Assembly: GCA_006503475.1 (NCBI GenBank)
Contig: RSEH01000217.1
Location: 1 to 64,000 of the forward strand
DNA length: 64,000 nt
Source: Stentor roeselii
Taxonomy: Eukaryota > Ciliophora > Heterotrichea > Heterotrichida > Stentoridae
Direction of reading: 5' to 3'
The position numbers were made by a program, and so were the translations under genes. Shown one piece after another: positions 1-13,600 of the stretch. The stretch's first letter is position 1. Every line of letters starts with the position of its first letter. Below the pieces are notes generated by a model. It had not been told where the DNA came from, did not search any database, and saw only the letters and a list, made by a program, of their open reading frames with translations.

Positions 1-2141
1 TGAATAGGTAGAATTGGATCGGTTTTGTAGCCTGATTTGCATTGACAAACTCCGTTGATTGGATCAGCAGAGATTGCGAGACATTTGGTACAATTTGAAG
101 AACTTGTACACTCAGTGCAATCAGAGCTGCAAGGAATACAATCCCCATTAAATTTCCAATACCCAATCATACAATCGCATCCTGAAACATTACTTATAAT
201 TGAATTTGAATTTTTACATTCAATACACTGCTGGTCATTGCTACAGGATATGCAATCTTGATGACATGCTAAGCATGTCGATTCAACTTGGTAGAAGCCT
301 GTTTGACAAGCACACTTCTTATTTTCCAGAAGTATTAAAGGGTTTGAGCAGGAAGTACAAGAAATCGAATCGTTGCAGCTTAAACATTCTGGAAGACATG
401 AAAGGCATTCACCGGTTATTGAGTCTAGCAAGCCAGTTAGGTAAGTTCCTTGATCACAAAAACATCCGGCAGTTGCTGGTTTTGCTGATTTTGCCTTGCA
501 GGATAGGCAGATGTCTGAATCATTGCATGTAGAGCAGTGAGAATTGCAAGCTAAGCATGCTGTACCATTATAGAAGTATCCAGACTGGCAACCACAAGAA
601 CCATTTATAAATTCCATCAACGGATCATTACATGAATTACATGTGTTCGTATCAGTGCAGTTAGAGCAACCAGATGAGCATGGATTACATGTTCCATCAA
701 TTGAATCTAAAGAACCTGACAGGTACCTTCCTTGGCTGCATAAGCATCCAATATTGCCTGGAACTGCAAATTCAGCCTTACATGTCAAGCAACTATCTGA
801 ATTACTGCAACTCACACAATGAGAATGGCAGGGAATACAATAATCTCCATTTATGAGTAATGTACTAAAGTAGAACCCTAAAGCACAAGTACATCCTCCT
901 GATTGATTCGGACTCGCATTGGCCGACTTGCAGTTCAAGCAAGTCACAGTCGAACTCTGAGAACTAAAACTGCAGATCTGACATTCATCATTACAAGCGA
1001 TGCAAGAATCCTGATTATTCAAAGCTGTGGCATTATAATACCCAGGATCACACATGCACTTCCCGTTGACAACTTCCGCATTCGAGGCCACACAAGAAGT
1101 GCACAGTCCTGATTTATCACAACTGGAGCAGCTGCTGTCACAAGAAACGCAACTAACTCCAATCAAGGACTTTCCAGGTTCAGTGCACTCACAATTCGCG
1201 CCGTTAAGAACTGAGCCTGTTGGACATTGACAAGAAATGGTTCCTGTGAACCCCAATTCGCAGATTTTGAGTTCACAATTGCAGGTTAAACATGAACTAT
1301 CAAAACAGCCAACGTTTTCATTCCTGCATGTTGAAGGACAATCAGCTTCAGATTGTCCATAAGCGAAAATATCATCTGAGTTTGGAAGACATCCAGAAGA
1401 AGCTTTGACAGGGTCGAAGATGTAAAAATTGCAAGAACCGCAAGTTGGAGTTAGACATTTGTTGTCTGAACTTCTGATAAAGTTTGAAATAGGAGTTTGG
1501 ATGTAAGAATGGTAGTAGTACCAGAGAATTGCCTTTTGTGCATCACCTAAAGGACAGCTGCCTAAATAAGGCTGGAAAGCTGCGCTTTCCAGGTATGAAG
1601 AACCTAGCACGAGGGTTATTACAATGTCAGTGTTCAGATAAACCTTAAGAGTTTCTAAGCTAATGCTGAGAGAGATCATCTGCCATTTAGCTAAATAAAT
1701 AATACAGACGTGAAGTAAGTCTATGCTTGAGGATTGGGTGGTAACTACTCCTGAAATACTTACTTCAAGTGTTATCACTTTTTCTATACTAGTTCTCTTC
1801 AAATAAATGAAATTATTGGAGTCAAGGTATCTTGAATATATGATTCCAACTTTATTTTCTACAGTGAAGCTCCATATTAGCATAATAAAGTCACTCTGGA
1901 CTGGATCATGGGATGTGTCAAGGTCGTTTGGGTAAAGCTTTATTGATGAAGAAGTGGCGAAGTAGGCACCACGATCTGTTTGGATCGTGTCAGATGAATC
2001 GGATGATGAAGTCAAACCATTTAAAGCCACTTTTTGGCTATTTCCCATTTTGTCCAGGTAAATTTGCCCGAAGGTATAACCAAAATGGAATAAAACCTCT
2101 GCTAGGGCCAAATAACTGATCCAATAAAACCATTTCATCAT
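1..2141 (-). CDS. Giant Cys-rich LamG/furin-like membrane protein, paralogue, 3' end outside window
   Basis: The reverse strand is open from the ATG at 2141 to the window edge (about 713 codons). The product begins MMKWFYWISYLALAEVLFHF and matches almost residue for residue the start of the protein encoded at 7607-13612, so the start was chosen by that alignment. A hydrophobic leader is followed by a lectin/LamG-like region (about residues 45-230), then by Cys-rich furin-like modules of the type CxxC...CxxC...CxC. At the left edge the DNA is nearly identical to the other gene around 10913, so this is a recent local duplicate. By family it is probably a secreted or surface-anchored type of receptor common in ciliates; ligand unknown. 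The C-terminal membrane part lies outside the window. Confidence is high for the coding call, low for any specific function. Confidence 0.85.
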   Translation of the reverse strand, partial: MMKWFYWISYLALAEVLFHFGYTFGQIYLDKMGNSQKVALNGLTSSSDSSDTIQTDRGAYFATSSSIKLYPNDLDTSHDPVQSDFIMLIWSFTVENKVGIIYSRYLDSNNFIYLKRTSIEKVITLEVSISGVVTTQSSSIDLLHVCIIYLAKWQMISLSISLETLKVYLNTDIVITLVLGSSYLESAAFQPYLGSCPLGDAQKAILWYYYHSYIQTPISNFIRSSDNKCLTPTCGSCNFYIFDPVKASSGCLPNSDDIFAYGQSEADCPSTCRNENVGCFDSSCLTCNCELKICELGFTGTISCQCPTGSVLNGANCECTEPGKSLIGVSCVSCDSSCSSCDKSGLCTSCVASNAEVVNGKCMCDPGYYNATALNNQDSCIACNDECQICSFSSQSSTVTCLNCKSANASPNQSGGCTCALGFYFSTLLINGDYCIPCHSHCVSCSNSDSCLTCKAEFAVPGNIGCLCSQGRYLSGSLDSIDGTCNPCSSGCSNCTDTNTCNSCNDPLMEFINGSCGCQSGYFYNGTACLACNSHCSTCNDSDICLSCKAKSAKPATAGCFCDQGTYLTGLLDSITGECLSCLPECLSCNDSISCTSCSNPLILLENKKCACQTGFYQVESTCLACHQDCISCSNDQQCIECKNSNSIISNVSGCDCMIGYWKFNGDCIPCSSDCTECTSSSNCTKCLAISADPINGVCQCKSGYKTDPILPI

Positions 2142-3045
2142 ATTTATTAGGATTTCTCGATACTAAGAAAATGGTTCTACTGTAAAGGTTTGATTAAACA
2201 AACATGAAACTTAGGGCTTTATGATAATCAAATAAACTTCTTCATTCTACTATTTTGATATTTGTGGTTTGAGTCTAAATCTTTGGATAGCTTTTAATAA
2301 TTAGGTAGTCTCTAGTTTTTGAGATAATTTTTTCTCAACAAGCCTGACTCTAATAAAAAACTGTACAAGTCTAAATTCTATCGCACATTTTTAATATGCG
2401 AATCACTTTAAAGTAATCAATCCAGTTCTATTTGAATAAGTTAAAAATATATCTAAACTCATCTACAGTGATTCTTAGATTATAGAGAGAAATCACAGTT
2501 ATTTTAAAGACTAATTGGATTACCCCTTTATATAAATTATAATTATATTTAAGTTTTTATGCGAAGCATATGATGAAGAAAATACAAATTGAGAAGTTTT
2601 GTTAAGGATTATCCACAGTTAAATAAAACTAATAAGCATTGATCTATATTTTATATAGTTTGAATTCACTGTTAGTTCGACTCTCTTTAAATTTTTTAGT
2701 CATAACTTTTAGAAAGGTATCGAATTTAGAGCTTTATCCAATTGAATTTCTGATAAATAAGCACATTACTCAGACAAAAAGAAATTTGAAATAATTTTAA
2801 TTAATTTATCTCACATCGAAATATTTTACTGATTATAGAAAGTTAATTGGTAATATTCTTAAACAACGAAATCTGATTTATCTTAATTTATCAACGAATA
2901 AACTTTCTTTCTCAATTCTTTTTCATAAAATTTTAAAAATTTTGAAGACAATTTGGATATATTCTTATAATACTTATAAATTATCGTTCTACAGCTCGAG
3001 AATAACAAATATTCGATAAGTTTTTTAATCGAATTATTAAAGAAA
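2142..3045. other. AT-rich intergenic region, no gene seen
   Basis: About 900 bp of very AT-rich sequence between the 5' end of the Cys-rich gene and the next family copy. All frames are broken by frequent stops. I see no RNA gene, inverted repeat or tandem array. It may hold the promoter of the leftward Cys-rich gene. Confidence 0.6.
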
Positions 3046-3904
3046 TTAATGCCTAATTTGAATTAAAACTAATCCTGTAAAATCATAAAAAGTCAATTCT
3101 CTGAGTTCCTTCCACTTTTCGAAACAATCGCTAACATGATTTTCATAATCACAGCATCTGAATCCCAGTTTTTCTATCATGGTCGAAATATTGTTTCCAA
3201 AGAACTTTTCCAAAAAATGCATAAAGCTTTCTGCCCTAATCATTTTATTTTCAAATAGACTTCTGTAAAAACTATTATTTTTGTTATTTTTTTCAATTTT
3301 CGGAGGTAATTCTTTAAGTCTATCCTGGTTTGTAATTGTGTGCTCGTCAAATATATCTGCAATAACCTCTAAAGGGTCATCTGATGAAAATTTGAAGGCA
3401 TTTTTTCCTTTTTTCTTTTGAGATATGAGAATATTTATAGATTTTAAGTATATTCTTATTAGTTTCAACTTGAAATAAGCAGGCTTAGGATATGACCGAG
3501 GGCATGAGCTAGATAATTTTCTTCTATTTTTTTAACTTTATTATCAGGATTATCCTTAAATTTCTTAAGAATATTACTTTTTTTGAGCCTCTGCATTTCT
3601 TCATAGTTATTTTGGTTTGATTTTATATCATTACTAGAGAAATCGACGTCCATAGTTGTCGATTCTTTTGAAAGTTTCGTTGAATGTGCCCTTTGCTTGA
3701 ATGGCTCAAGTAATTTTCGAAAGAAAATTCATTGATAAGACTTTCGATTGACTCGCAGTGATGTTGCATTCTTCCAAAAAAACCCTTGACTTGATTTACC
3801 AAATTTAGGAGTTTTGGTTTTATACTGTTTCCTTCATTAGAATAATCATTCAATTCAACTTTGTTTCCTTGATCACAATTATCTATAACTTTTTCTTTAA
3901 ACAT
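3046..3904 (-). pseudogene. Frame-disrupted copy of the CC-H-C small protein family
   Basis: Three overlapping reverse-strand frames (3904-3623, 3653-3465, 3468-3046) together give one product similar to the intact proteins at 5837-6715 and 14969-15832. Shared parts are an N-terminal helix with VKGFFGRMQ, a middle block PKPAYFKLKLIRIYLK and a C-terminal block GFRCCDYENHVSDCFEKWKE. Two one-base shifts are needed: one near 3709 and one in an A-run near 3525, just before the PKPAYFKLK block. Both lie near homopolymer runs, so they may be assembly errors rather than decay. No function is known for the family. It sits in a cluster where these genes alternate with giant Cys-rich genes. Confidence 0.6.
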
Positions 3905-5836
3905 AGAAGTATAAATGGATTAAATTTTTGAATATTTGCTACTTTTAAGTAAATTTTAGTACTTGAAGACAATTAATTACAGCTTCAGGCAGGTCTAATT
4001 TTTCTTTAATTTGAATCAGATAATTTTACTTAAGAGTTGCTAATAATAAGAACTTTATCACAGAATATGATCCAGACGATGCTCTAGAATATTTTAATCT
4101 TACATACAATTATGATAGCCATCGTTTAGCTTAAGCATATAGAATCCTACTTATATTCAATAACATTTTGAAATATTTTAAACTTAATTACAAAAATAAG
4201 CTTTCCCATTATACATTCTGAGTTTGAACATTTAAAATCTATGTCTGCACCTTTTATAATGCTTAAAACCCTGATTTTCAGTAATTTTATGAGGTTCCTA
4301 ATTATAAAATCAAAGCTAATAAAAAATTTTCCTTTTTATTTCTTATTAAAAATTCTTTCCACCTTAAATAATAAAATTACCAAATATATATCTGATGTCA
4401 AACTAGAACATTTACAATCAAAGTTTTATTATTACTTAATCTTTAATATTCTATCGAAAAAAGGTCAATTCATCAATCTATATTATACAAAATAATTTCA
4501 ATCTTATTTACCTCGTTTGTATCTCTCAAATATTATAGATTTAATATAAACTAAATCAATATTCCGTAAATAGCTTAAAGCAAAATCTGGCATGATCTTA
4601 GTTTTTGCAGAAAGTTTATTTTGATTATAATGATTCTATAAATTATTTGAATATAGAAAATTGTCAGCTTCTAAAATCTATATGAATGTATATCAATAAT
4701 TATTGAGCTTCTAAATTCATTCCAGATCCATCAAAGATAGATCTATTCTATTCAAATGGCTTAATTATTCAGTTAATAATTTTTACTTTGAAAGTTAGTA
4801 TTTCAATAATTTCAGAAAAAAAAACAATTTCTTTGAACTTCTAGGATAATCACATTTAAAGTGGCATAAGATCATTATAATATAGTGATACAAAATAACC
4901 ACTTTTGATTTGCCTATGTTATCGAATTAACCTAATAGACTAAGAATAATTTAAGTTACTCTAAATAAAGATGAGTTTTTAATATTTTAGAAATGAATGA
5001 AAAATTTTGAATAATTTGTTTGTGATTTTGTACTTATCATTTCAAAAGATGAATATTAAAAAGCACTTACTCAATTATTAATCGAATCTTCATAAGCTTA
5101 TAAAAAATCTGCAATAAATAAATTCTTGAAACTTCCTTTTTATGATTCAAGTCAGTTGATATTCTTAAACTTTTCGTAATCCTAGATAGGAGAATAGATT
5201 TTAAACTAATTTACAATTAATTGCATAAATTCATTATATCTTTGAAAAAGTAACTAAAATTATAATTTAAAGGCATAGTCACATAAACTCTGAACAAAAT
5301 AGTTTCTGAAATGGCTCACAACCGAATCAATATAAGAAAAATTATCAAAGGAAATATTTGAGACGGGGGAATAATACAATGATTTGATAAATTTGATGTA
5401 TATCTAGAGTCCAACCAATAAAGCTAAAAAATTCTGCACAATAACTTTGAAATTTGATTCCTTTGTGTTTAGATTCTAAGTAATTTCCATGCTGAATAGG
5501 ATTGTTTTTATCAAACTTAAAATTGATTTTGAATTGATTGGCATGTCGAAGTATATCAAATTTATATAATAAGTGCTTTCTTATATCAAATAATTGAAGT
5601 AATTTGATGATTTTTATTGAATTTGATTTATATTTTTTTAGAAAATCAAAGCAACTTCTTTTTAAATTCTTATAATTTAAACAGGATTAGATTCACATAC
5701 TATTATTCAAACTTAAAGTTATATAATGAAAAACTCTTAATAATATTAACTATCTCAGAAAATCAAGTCTCAAATCATCAACAATACAAACATAAATAAA
5801 AGAAAATTAAAAATAAAAAAGGCCAACTCATTCAAA
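3905..5836. other. AT-rich intergenic region, no gene supported
   Basis: Nearly 2 kb of AT-rich DNA. Short frames exist at 4241-4495 and 5617-5799 on the forward strand, but their products are dominated by Ile, Leu, Lys, Asn and Tyr, resemble nothing, and have no partner elsewhere in the window. I see no array of tiny introns, no tRNA-like fold and no tandem repeat. It may contain remains of older duplicates that can no longer be recognised. Confidence 0.55.
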
Positions 5837-6715
5837 CTAATCATTTATTTTATCTAATCCTGTTAAATCTCTAAAAATAAAATTCCTTAATTCAATCCAC
5901 TTTTTCTTACATTCTTCATCATGTTTCTCCTCAAAACAGCAACCAAATCCCAATCTTTTAATAAGTTGACTTATTTCGCCACAAAAATATTTTTCAATAA
6001 ACAATTCGAAATTTTTTATCAAAACATCATTTTTAGCGAAAATACTTCTGAACAAGCCATTGTTCTTATTAGCTCCTTTGAGTTTCTTTCTAATATCTGG
6101 TAATATTTGAAGATTATTCAAAGTATGTTCATCAAAGCCATAAGATAAAAAATTATCAGGGTCTTGGATAGATTCTGGAAAAATTAAAGATATTTTTTTG
6201 TTTTTCATAAAATTTCTAATTTCTTTTCCATATAATCTTAATATTTTTAACTTGACATAAGCAGGTTTAGGTGAAGTTCTGATTTTTGGATTTTTTAGGA
6301 TTCTTCTCTTGACCTTTATAAGTATGGTGTGATCATCAATGAACTTCTGAAAGATACTTGTTTTGTTCATCGAGTTAGTCTTTTCGATGCTTGTTTCTAT
6401 ATTTGTAGATAATTGGCTGTAATTTGAATTATTATTTACTGGCTCAATATTCATTGAAATATACTCAATATTGGGAGTGTTTTGATATATTTGGTCGTTT
6501 GCAGGCTCTATCGGTTTTTCTGAACTAAAGTTTTCAGATTTTTTTAAAAAATTTTGCATCTTCAAGAAAATATTCTTGCAATTCGAAACAAATCTAGTGA
6601 AAGTTAATTTTAGACCTTTAGAACTGTTTTCAGCAGGACTATTAACCACCAGACCTTCTCTGTCTGAGGTGTCTATATTCTTATTAATCATTTTATTTAA
6701 ATATGGAATAGACAT
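5837..6715 (-). CDS. Uncharacterised CC-H-C family protein, intact copy
   Basis: A 292-residue product with no family I recognise. The N-terminal 130 residues are polar and variable, with a helix around residue 45 (NIFLKMQNFLKK) matched in the paralogues. A basic stretch VKRRILKNPK precedes the conserved block SPKPAYVKLKILRLYGKEI, then a region with DEHTLNN, and finally the C-terminal signature RLGFGCCFEEKHDEECKKKW followed by ELRNFIFRDLTGL. The CC-x5-H-x4-C spacing suggests a metal site, but that is inference. No signal peptide or membrane helix is seen, so it is probably soluble. It is one of three copies (3046-3904, 14969-15832) in this cluster. Confidence 0.75.
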   Translation of the reverse strand: MSIPYLNKMINKNIDTSDREGLVVNSPAENSSKGLKLTFTRFVSNCKNIFLKMQNFLKKSENFSSEKPIEPANDQIYQNTPNIEYISMNIEPVNNNSNYSQLSTNIETSIEKTNSMNKTSIFQKFIDDHTILIKVKRRILKNPKIRTSPKPAYVKLKILRLYGKEIRNFMKNKKISLIFPESIQDPDNFLSYGFDEHTLNNLQILPDIRKKLKGANKNNGLFRSIFAKNDVLIKNFELFIEKYFCGEISQLIKRLGFGCCFEEKHDEECKKKWIELRNFIFRDLTGLDKIND

Positions 6716-7606
6716 GTTCTCTAATCTTTTTCAAAAATGAAGATTTAGTTTGTTGATATTGAATGAATTTCGCTTTTATTAGATAATCATTTGATCTATT
6801 TTTGGTTAATTTGTTTGATATTAAAAGTTTTAATGAAAGTATTGAATGAGTTTTACTGAATGATTTAATGATTAAATTCAAGAATGAAATTGATTAGAGT
6901 ATTTGACTTTCTTAAATGGTTTGAAATCTTTTTTATTAGGATTGAATTTGGACTTAGATTTAAATTTATTCAGCCTATGGGATTTTAGAAGGATCTTAAT
7001 TAATCCAATGATTTAAGCAGCAATCACTTGAAAAATTTATTTTATATTTATTGATTATCTAATAGTGAATGAAAATCACTTTAATTTTGAACCTTATTTT
7101 ATTCCTGCAAATTAATAAATCTACTTGATTTAAAAAAAAATGAATTCTTTTGTTAAGACTATTACCTTTTCTACAGCTATTAGTCGAAAAATGAATAATC
7201 TTTGTGATTATATTAAATTTGGCTTTTCAAACTAAGAGAAACCAAAAAATTTATACTAAATTATAAATAACTACCTAATAGACAAAGTATTTTGCCTAAA
7301 TCAAAATAAAAATCAGTCTATTTCAATCAAAAATTATCATTCTGGATTCCGACTAAAAAATTTAATTGATGTTCTGAATCCTGAATGATCCTATCCTTCT
7401 CATTGAATCATCTCTATTAAATTTGATTAAAAATTATTAAAATTATTTAAGAAAACAATTTAAAATCAAATCATTCCTTTATGAACTAGATTCAACTACT
7501 CTAAGTATAAGCATTTTCTTACACTTACCTAATCCTATAAAAAACTGAATTAAATTTAATTAAAAACTGATAATTTTAGCTACAGAGGTTTATCTATCAT
7601 TTATTT
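6716..7606. other. AT-rich intergenic region, no gene seen
   Basis: About 890 bp with frequent stops in all frames, between the small family gene and the 3' end of the giant Cys-rich gene. A 62-codon reverse frame at 6881-6693 overlaps the start of the neighbour and has no coding character. Nothing else can be supported. Confidence 0.55.
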
Positions 7607-10600
7607 TTAAGACTTTTTTCCTGATCTTTGTTCACAAGTGACAGTTGTTTCCTTGATATGTAATGCAAAAATCTTAGCTTTTTTCTTTTCATCAAGAATA
7701 GCTTTCACTTTATCCCTCACTTTTTTCACAGTATTTCTGACACAAAAAATAATATTCAAGACCCATGCGATAAAAATCAAATAGATGCAAGCATCAGCGC
7801 TTCTTTCTGTCATTCCATCAGCACTAATGCAGCAATAACAAATGACTGAATAATAAGCCAGAATGATTATTTCTTTAAAAAAATGGTAAATATTCAAAAA
7901 GACGTCCTTGAAGCACTTCATTACAAGCACATAAGAAATGACCTGAATATTAAATACCAGAAGAACCATGATCACTGAAGTTATCATTTGAAAAAAGCCA
8001 TTTGTTGAAGCAACACAAACAATCACAATCAGAATTCTTCTTAAAAAATAGATCAAATAAAAAAGCCAGAATGAAAAATTGTCTTCTTTGAACTCGATAA
8101 AAAAGATTCCAAACATTTTATCGAAAGTTTGTTTTTCATCTTCATTTATAATTCGACTTCTTTTGTGAATAAGCTTCAAGAAAATGAAAAGTAAAATTAC
8201 TTGAATGGTCTAAATACTGAATACAATAATAAGAACGCAGATAGTTAAATCAATTATTTGAACGTAATTTTCAACTTGATTAAAAATAATTCCGACTCTG
8301 ACACAGGTTAAAAACTCTAAAAATGATTGCATCCAGAACCTTAAAAACACTGTAAACTTGAATAGTGAAAATAAAGGCGATATTTTTTGCTTGATCTTTT
8401 CTATTTTCATCAAAAGAGCAAAGAATAGGAACAAAATTGATGAAACTGCAAGTGATTGCAAGTAAGGCTCAGTGTTTAATAAAAACAAGTTGCTTTTATA
8501 CCCGAATGACTTGTGAGCCGAGTTTAAACTCATTCCCAAGTAAGGCTGATAAAAATATTTAACGATCTTCGGAGCACTTTTTTGGATTCTGATTCCAAGT
8601 AAAAACTCTCTGAGGTACGGGTGTAGCGGAATATCAAAGAAATAAACACAGTACAAAAGTTCAGCTGTGTTAAGAAAGTCCACAAAAGACGATGCGTCAT
8701 AGTTGATAATACTTAGTCCAAGCGAAATAGAAGCACCAGCAACTGCTGCTTTAGTACTAAGTTCATTCATCTTCTCAGCCCGTTTATTAATCCTATTGTT
8801 TTTCTCCTGGTCTTTCGTTATTTTGATGTCCTTCTGAAGCCTCTGTGTACCCAACAGTGCCTTATCTTCCGACCAGATATTTTCAGTGAAAACAACAGTA
8901 AGATTAGCACCTTCCTTCAAAGTAACCTTATAAACAACTATTTTAAATCTGTCCATTTCTAATCTTTTCACTTCAAAATCGATTTTTTTCTCATCTAAAT
9001 ACAACTGGATTTGAGTTGATTTCAAGTCAGTCTGAAGAGGCTCGTCGAACCACAAAACAGGTTCAAAGTCTTGGCTGACTGTTAGATTAGCGTAAAAGAT
9101 CCTTTGTTTGCAAGATATGTCTAAATAGTAACCTTTTGAGCAAGTACATGAGTGGTTTGGCATAAGCTCACTTTTCGCATCACAATCGAGACAGTAAGAG
9201 CTGTTAAAACATTTAGTACATGGAACTGGACAGGGTTGGCAAGTCTTTGATGCAGGTTCGAAAAAACAGGATGTTTCGCAAGGAATGCATCGACCGTTGA
9301 TGGCTTCGTATGGAGGAAAACATTCGTAGCAAGATTCAGAGTCATAGTCAAAACAGTAGAGACAGTTTAAATCTTTGCATAGATTACAAGTTTGATTATT
9401 TCTGCAGGCTTCACAAGAAGATAAGCAACTTTCACAAGACATTGAAAAATCAGAAAAAAATTGTTTTTTTTCACATTGGTCGATTTCATCACCAGCTACA
9501 AGACATGGTTGGCAAGCAGAGCAGTCTTTTTTAGAAAGAAACAACAAAGGACTCAGTTCCGATCTAAAAAGCTGAAAGTTAAAAAGAAACCCTTGATAAG
9601 CTTTGCTAAAATTAAACCCAGAGCCAAGAAAAAACAATCCATCGCTAGAGTCAATAAAAGGCTCTGTTAAAACTGAAAACTGTTCAATAAACTCTTTATT
9701 TTTCCACACATTTACTTGTCTCCCTAATTTAAACTGCTCTGAAATCCAGATATGTTGCCAAGTGTCCTGTTCTATTATAGCAGATGTGCTTAAACTCGTA
9801 TTTTTCAAGTTAATTTCCAAAAGATTCTGAATGAGTTTGACTGTCAGAAGTTCTTGAGTGACGTTTTCAGTCCTTGCTAACAAAACTGATGAGATAGTCT
9901 CTGGCCGAATCCAAAAAGAGAGACTATACTCGATGTTGAATAGTTTAAACCCAGTTTCATTAATTTCCAAAAAACTTCCACCTGAAAAGTAAACTCCTCT
10001 GTCATAAACAATCACAGGGTCAGTCGCTTCAGACTTTTGAACCTCAAAGGTTTTTTTATAAGCTGAAATATTTGAACAAGAGTCAAAAAAACTCTCCCCA
10101 ACGTCTCTAAACAGAAAACTAAGACTAAGGTCTTCAGAGCCCTTCTTCAAACAAACTCCTGAACTTGGAACTAATCCAAGAGGGCAGATGTCGACACAGT
10201 TATTTAAAAGAAGCAGATCATTACAAGTATTGCAGTCATAGGATGTCGCACCAGAGCAAGTCAAGCAAGAACTGTGACACTCTTCACATAAAGGTGGAAA
10301 AGTATGAGAATCGATACAAGAAGTACATGAATCAGTTTGGTTGCAAGTTTCGCAGATACTCAAACAAGGATCACATATTTCGGTGACTTGATTCAAGTAA
10401 AACCCGCTGATGCACTGACATTTACTCTTGACCAGCTCTGAATTCGAGTCACATGAAAGACAGTTCAAGTTTGAATCACAAGATAAGCATAAAGCAGGGC
10501 AAGAAGAACAAACGCCGAGGCCTGTCAATGCGAATCCGATTTCACAGGAGGCGCAGTCATTAGAAGTAGTGCATGAAAGACAGTTAGATGAGCAAGGCAT

Positions 10601-13600
10601 ACAACTTGCACTGTTAATTCCATATGCTTTATAATATTTTGAATTACAAGAGCAAGTCTTGAATAAATTCGGGGTTGAATTTGGATAGGTGCACGATTGA
10701 CAATTTCCTGATAACCCGTCGCATGATAAGCACTCGAAACTACATGATTTGCAAGAGTCAGCAAGTGATAAGGATCCGGATTGGAAAAACCCTGACTTAC
10801 ACTTGCATCTTGATGATTGATCTAATTCTGAATTTGTTGTGATGCAACTTGTACATGAAGAATTGTTGGAACAGTCTGAACATTCAGAAAGACATAAAAA
10901 GCATGAGTTTATATGAATAGGTAAAATTGGATCGGTTTTGTAGCCTGATTTGCATTGACAAACTCCGTTGATTGGATCAGCAGAGATTGCCAGACATTTG
11001 GTACAATATGAAGAACTTGTACATTCAGTGCATTCAGAGCTACAAGCAACACAATAACTATTATTTTTCCAATATCCAGCATTACAATCACATCCAGAAA
11101 CCGAGTTTATAACTGCATTTGAACTTTTACAGTCAATACACATTAAAGAATTGTTACAAGTATTGCAATCTTGATGACAACTGAAGCATGTTCCTGCATC
11201 AAGATAATATCCTGTTTGACAAACACACTTTCCATCCTTAACAAATTTTAAAGGGTCCGAACAGGCAGTGCAAGAAATCCCATCTGAGCAGCTTGAACAT
11301 TCCGCAAGACAAGAACTGCATTCACCAGTGATTAAGTCGAGAGAGCCTACCAGATAAGTTCCTTGAGGGCAGGAACATCCGATATTAGCTTTAATTGATG
11401 ATGTTACCTTGCAGGAGGAGCAGATATCAGCACTTGTACATGATGAGCAGTGAGAATTACATGATGAACAGGTTGAACCATTATAGAAGTACCCAGACCG
11501 ACAAACACAAACACCATTTTGAATGATCATCGATGTATCATAACATAAACTACAAGTATTTCCATCAGTGCAACTAGCACAACCAGAAGTGCATGACTGA
11601 CACATTCCATCAACAGAATCAAAACTTCCGACCAGGTAAGTTCCACTTTTACAAAAGCATCCAACCCCTGCAATATCCGCTGAAGCAACCTTACAAGAAC
11701 TACATTTATCAGGACCAGCACAATCACTGCAATGCGAATGACAAGCATAACAAATTCCAGAACTATTAAAATACCCAGCTTTACACAAACACATTCCATT
11801 CTGAACAAATTTCAAAGAATCCGAGCAGGTCAAACACGAGACCCCATCAGAGCAACTTGAACAATCAGAAAGACACGATTTACATTCTCCAGAAACAGAA
11901 TCAAGTGATCCAAGAAGATATTTTCCCGGACTACACAAACATCCGACTTGAGATTGAACAGCAGAGGTGGCCTTGCAACTTAAACAGGTATCAGAACTAT
12001 TGCAGGTTAAACAGTGAGAATGACAAGAAGCGCATGACCCTCCATTTGAATAAAAGCCACTTTGACATACACAGACTCCATTTTGAGCAGTTTTTAAAAC
12101 ATCTGAACAAGAAGTGCAAAAAGTCTCATTTGAACAACTTGAACACCCTGAAGGGCAAGACTTGCATTCGCCTGATGTTGAGTCTAAAGAACCTGATAAG
12201 TAACTTCCTTGGTTGCAGAAGCATCCGATTTCTCCTGCAACTGCTGAAAGTGCCTTGCATGATAAACAGGTATTGGCAGAAGTGCAATTTACACAGTGAG
12301 AATGACAGGCATTGCAAGAATCGACTTCTGTTAATGATTTTGTTGAGTAAAAACCTGATAAACAACTACATCCTCCTGAAAGATTCGGACTTGCATTGGA
12401 AGATTTGCAGGTCAAACAAGTAACAGTCTGAGAACTGAAATTGCATGTTTTGCATTCAACGTTGCAAGAAATGCAGGAAGATGAAGTAGTCAAGGCTGAG
12501 GTGTTGTAATACCCTGAGTTACACTCGCATTTGCCGTTGATAACTGTCGCGTTAGAAGCCACACAAGCAGTGCACTGTTCTAAACTATTACAAGTCAAAC
12601 AGCTGCTGTCACAATTCAAACATTTAACTCCAACCAAAGACTTTCCAGCTTCACTGCATTGACAAGTCGCTCCGTTAAGAACAGTGCCTGTCGGGCATTG
12701 ACAAGAAATAGATCCTGCAGAATCTAAAGAACAGATATTCAGTCCACAGCTACAGGAAAGACAAGAAGTTTCAAAACAGCCGAGATTTTGATTTGTGCAT
12801 GTTGAAGGACATGCTTCTTCACTTTTTCCATAAGCGAAAATATTTTCAGAATCAGGAAGGCACCCGGAGGTCTTTTTTATCGGGTCGTAGATGTTAAAAT
12901 TGCAAGAATCGCATGTTGGAGTTAAACAATCGCCATTTGAAGAACTGATAAAATTGGATATTGGGGTTTGGGTATAATTGTGGTAGTAATACCAGAGAAT
13001 TGCAATGTTTGCATTACCTGAAGGACTTTTGCCTAAATAAGGCTGAAAGGGATCAATTTCACTGTAGGCAGAAGTTAAAATGTGGGTTATGACTATGTCG
13101 GTGTTAAGGTAGACCTTCAGAGTACTCATGCTGATGCTTAAAGAGATCATCTGCCATTTAGCTAAATGAATAATACATGTATGGAGAGAAGAGGAACTGG
13201 AATCTTCAGTTATGACTACTCCTGAAATACTTACTTGAAGTCTGATACATTGACTTGAACTGTCTCTTATCAAATTAATGAAATTTTGGGAATTCAGGTA
13301 TCTTGAGTAAATTATTCCATCTTGATTTGTTATTGTAAAACTCCAGATTATCATTATGAAGTCAGTCTGGACTGGATCGTAAGAAGTGTAAAGCTCGTTT
13401 GGGTAGAGCTTAATTGAGGAAGAAGATGAAAAGTAGGCACCTCGATCTGTTTGAATCGTGTCTGATGATTCTGATGATGAGGTGTCGCCATTCAAGGCCA
13501 CTTTCTGGCTGTTTCCTAGTTTGTCGAGGTAGATTTGACCGAATGTGTAACCAAAATGGAATAAAACCTCTGATAGAGCACATGAGATTATCCAAGAGAA

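Noticed and set aside
4241-4495. Small forward gene of 84 codons
   Set aside because: AT-driven composition, no neighbours in support, no similarity within the window.
7607-8179. Separate 190-residue membrane protein gene
   Set aside because: A 15-nt GT...AG intron joins it in frame to the giant Cys-rich gene upstream, and the membrane helices continue across the join.
11857-12423. Forward frame of 188 codons within the Cys-rich gene
   Set aside because: It is antisense to a well-supported coding region and its product is only the complement of Cys/Ser codons.
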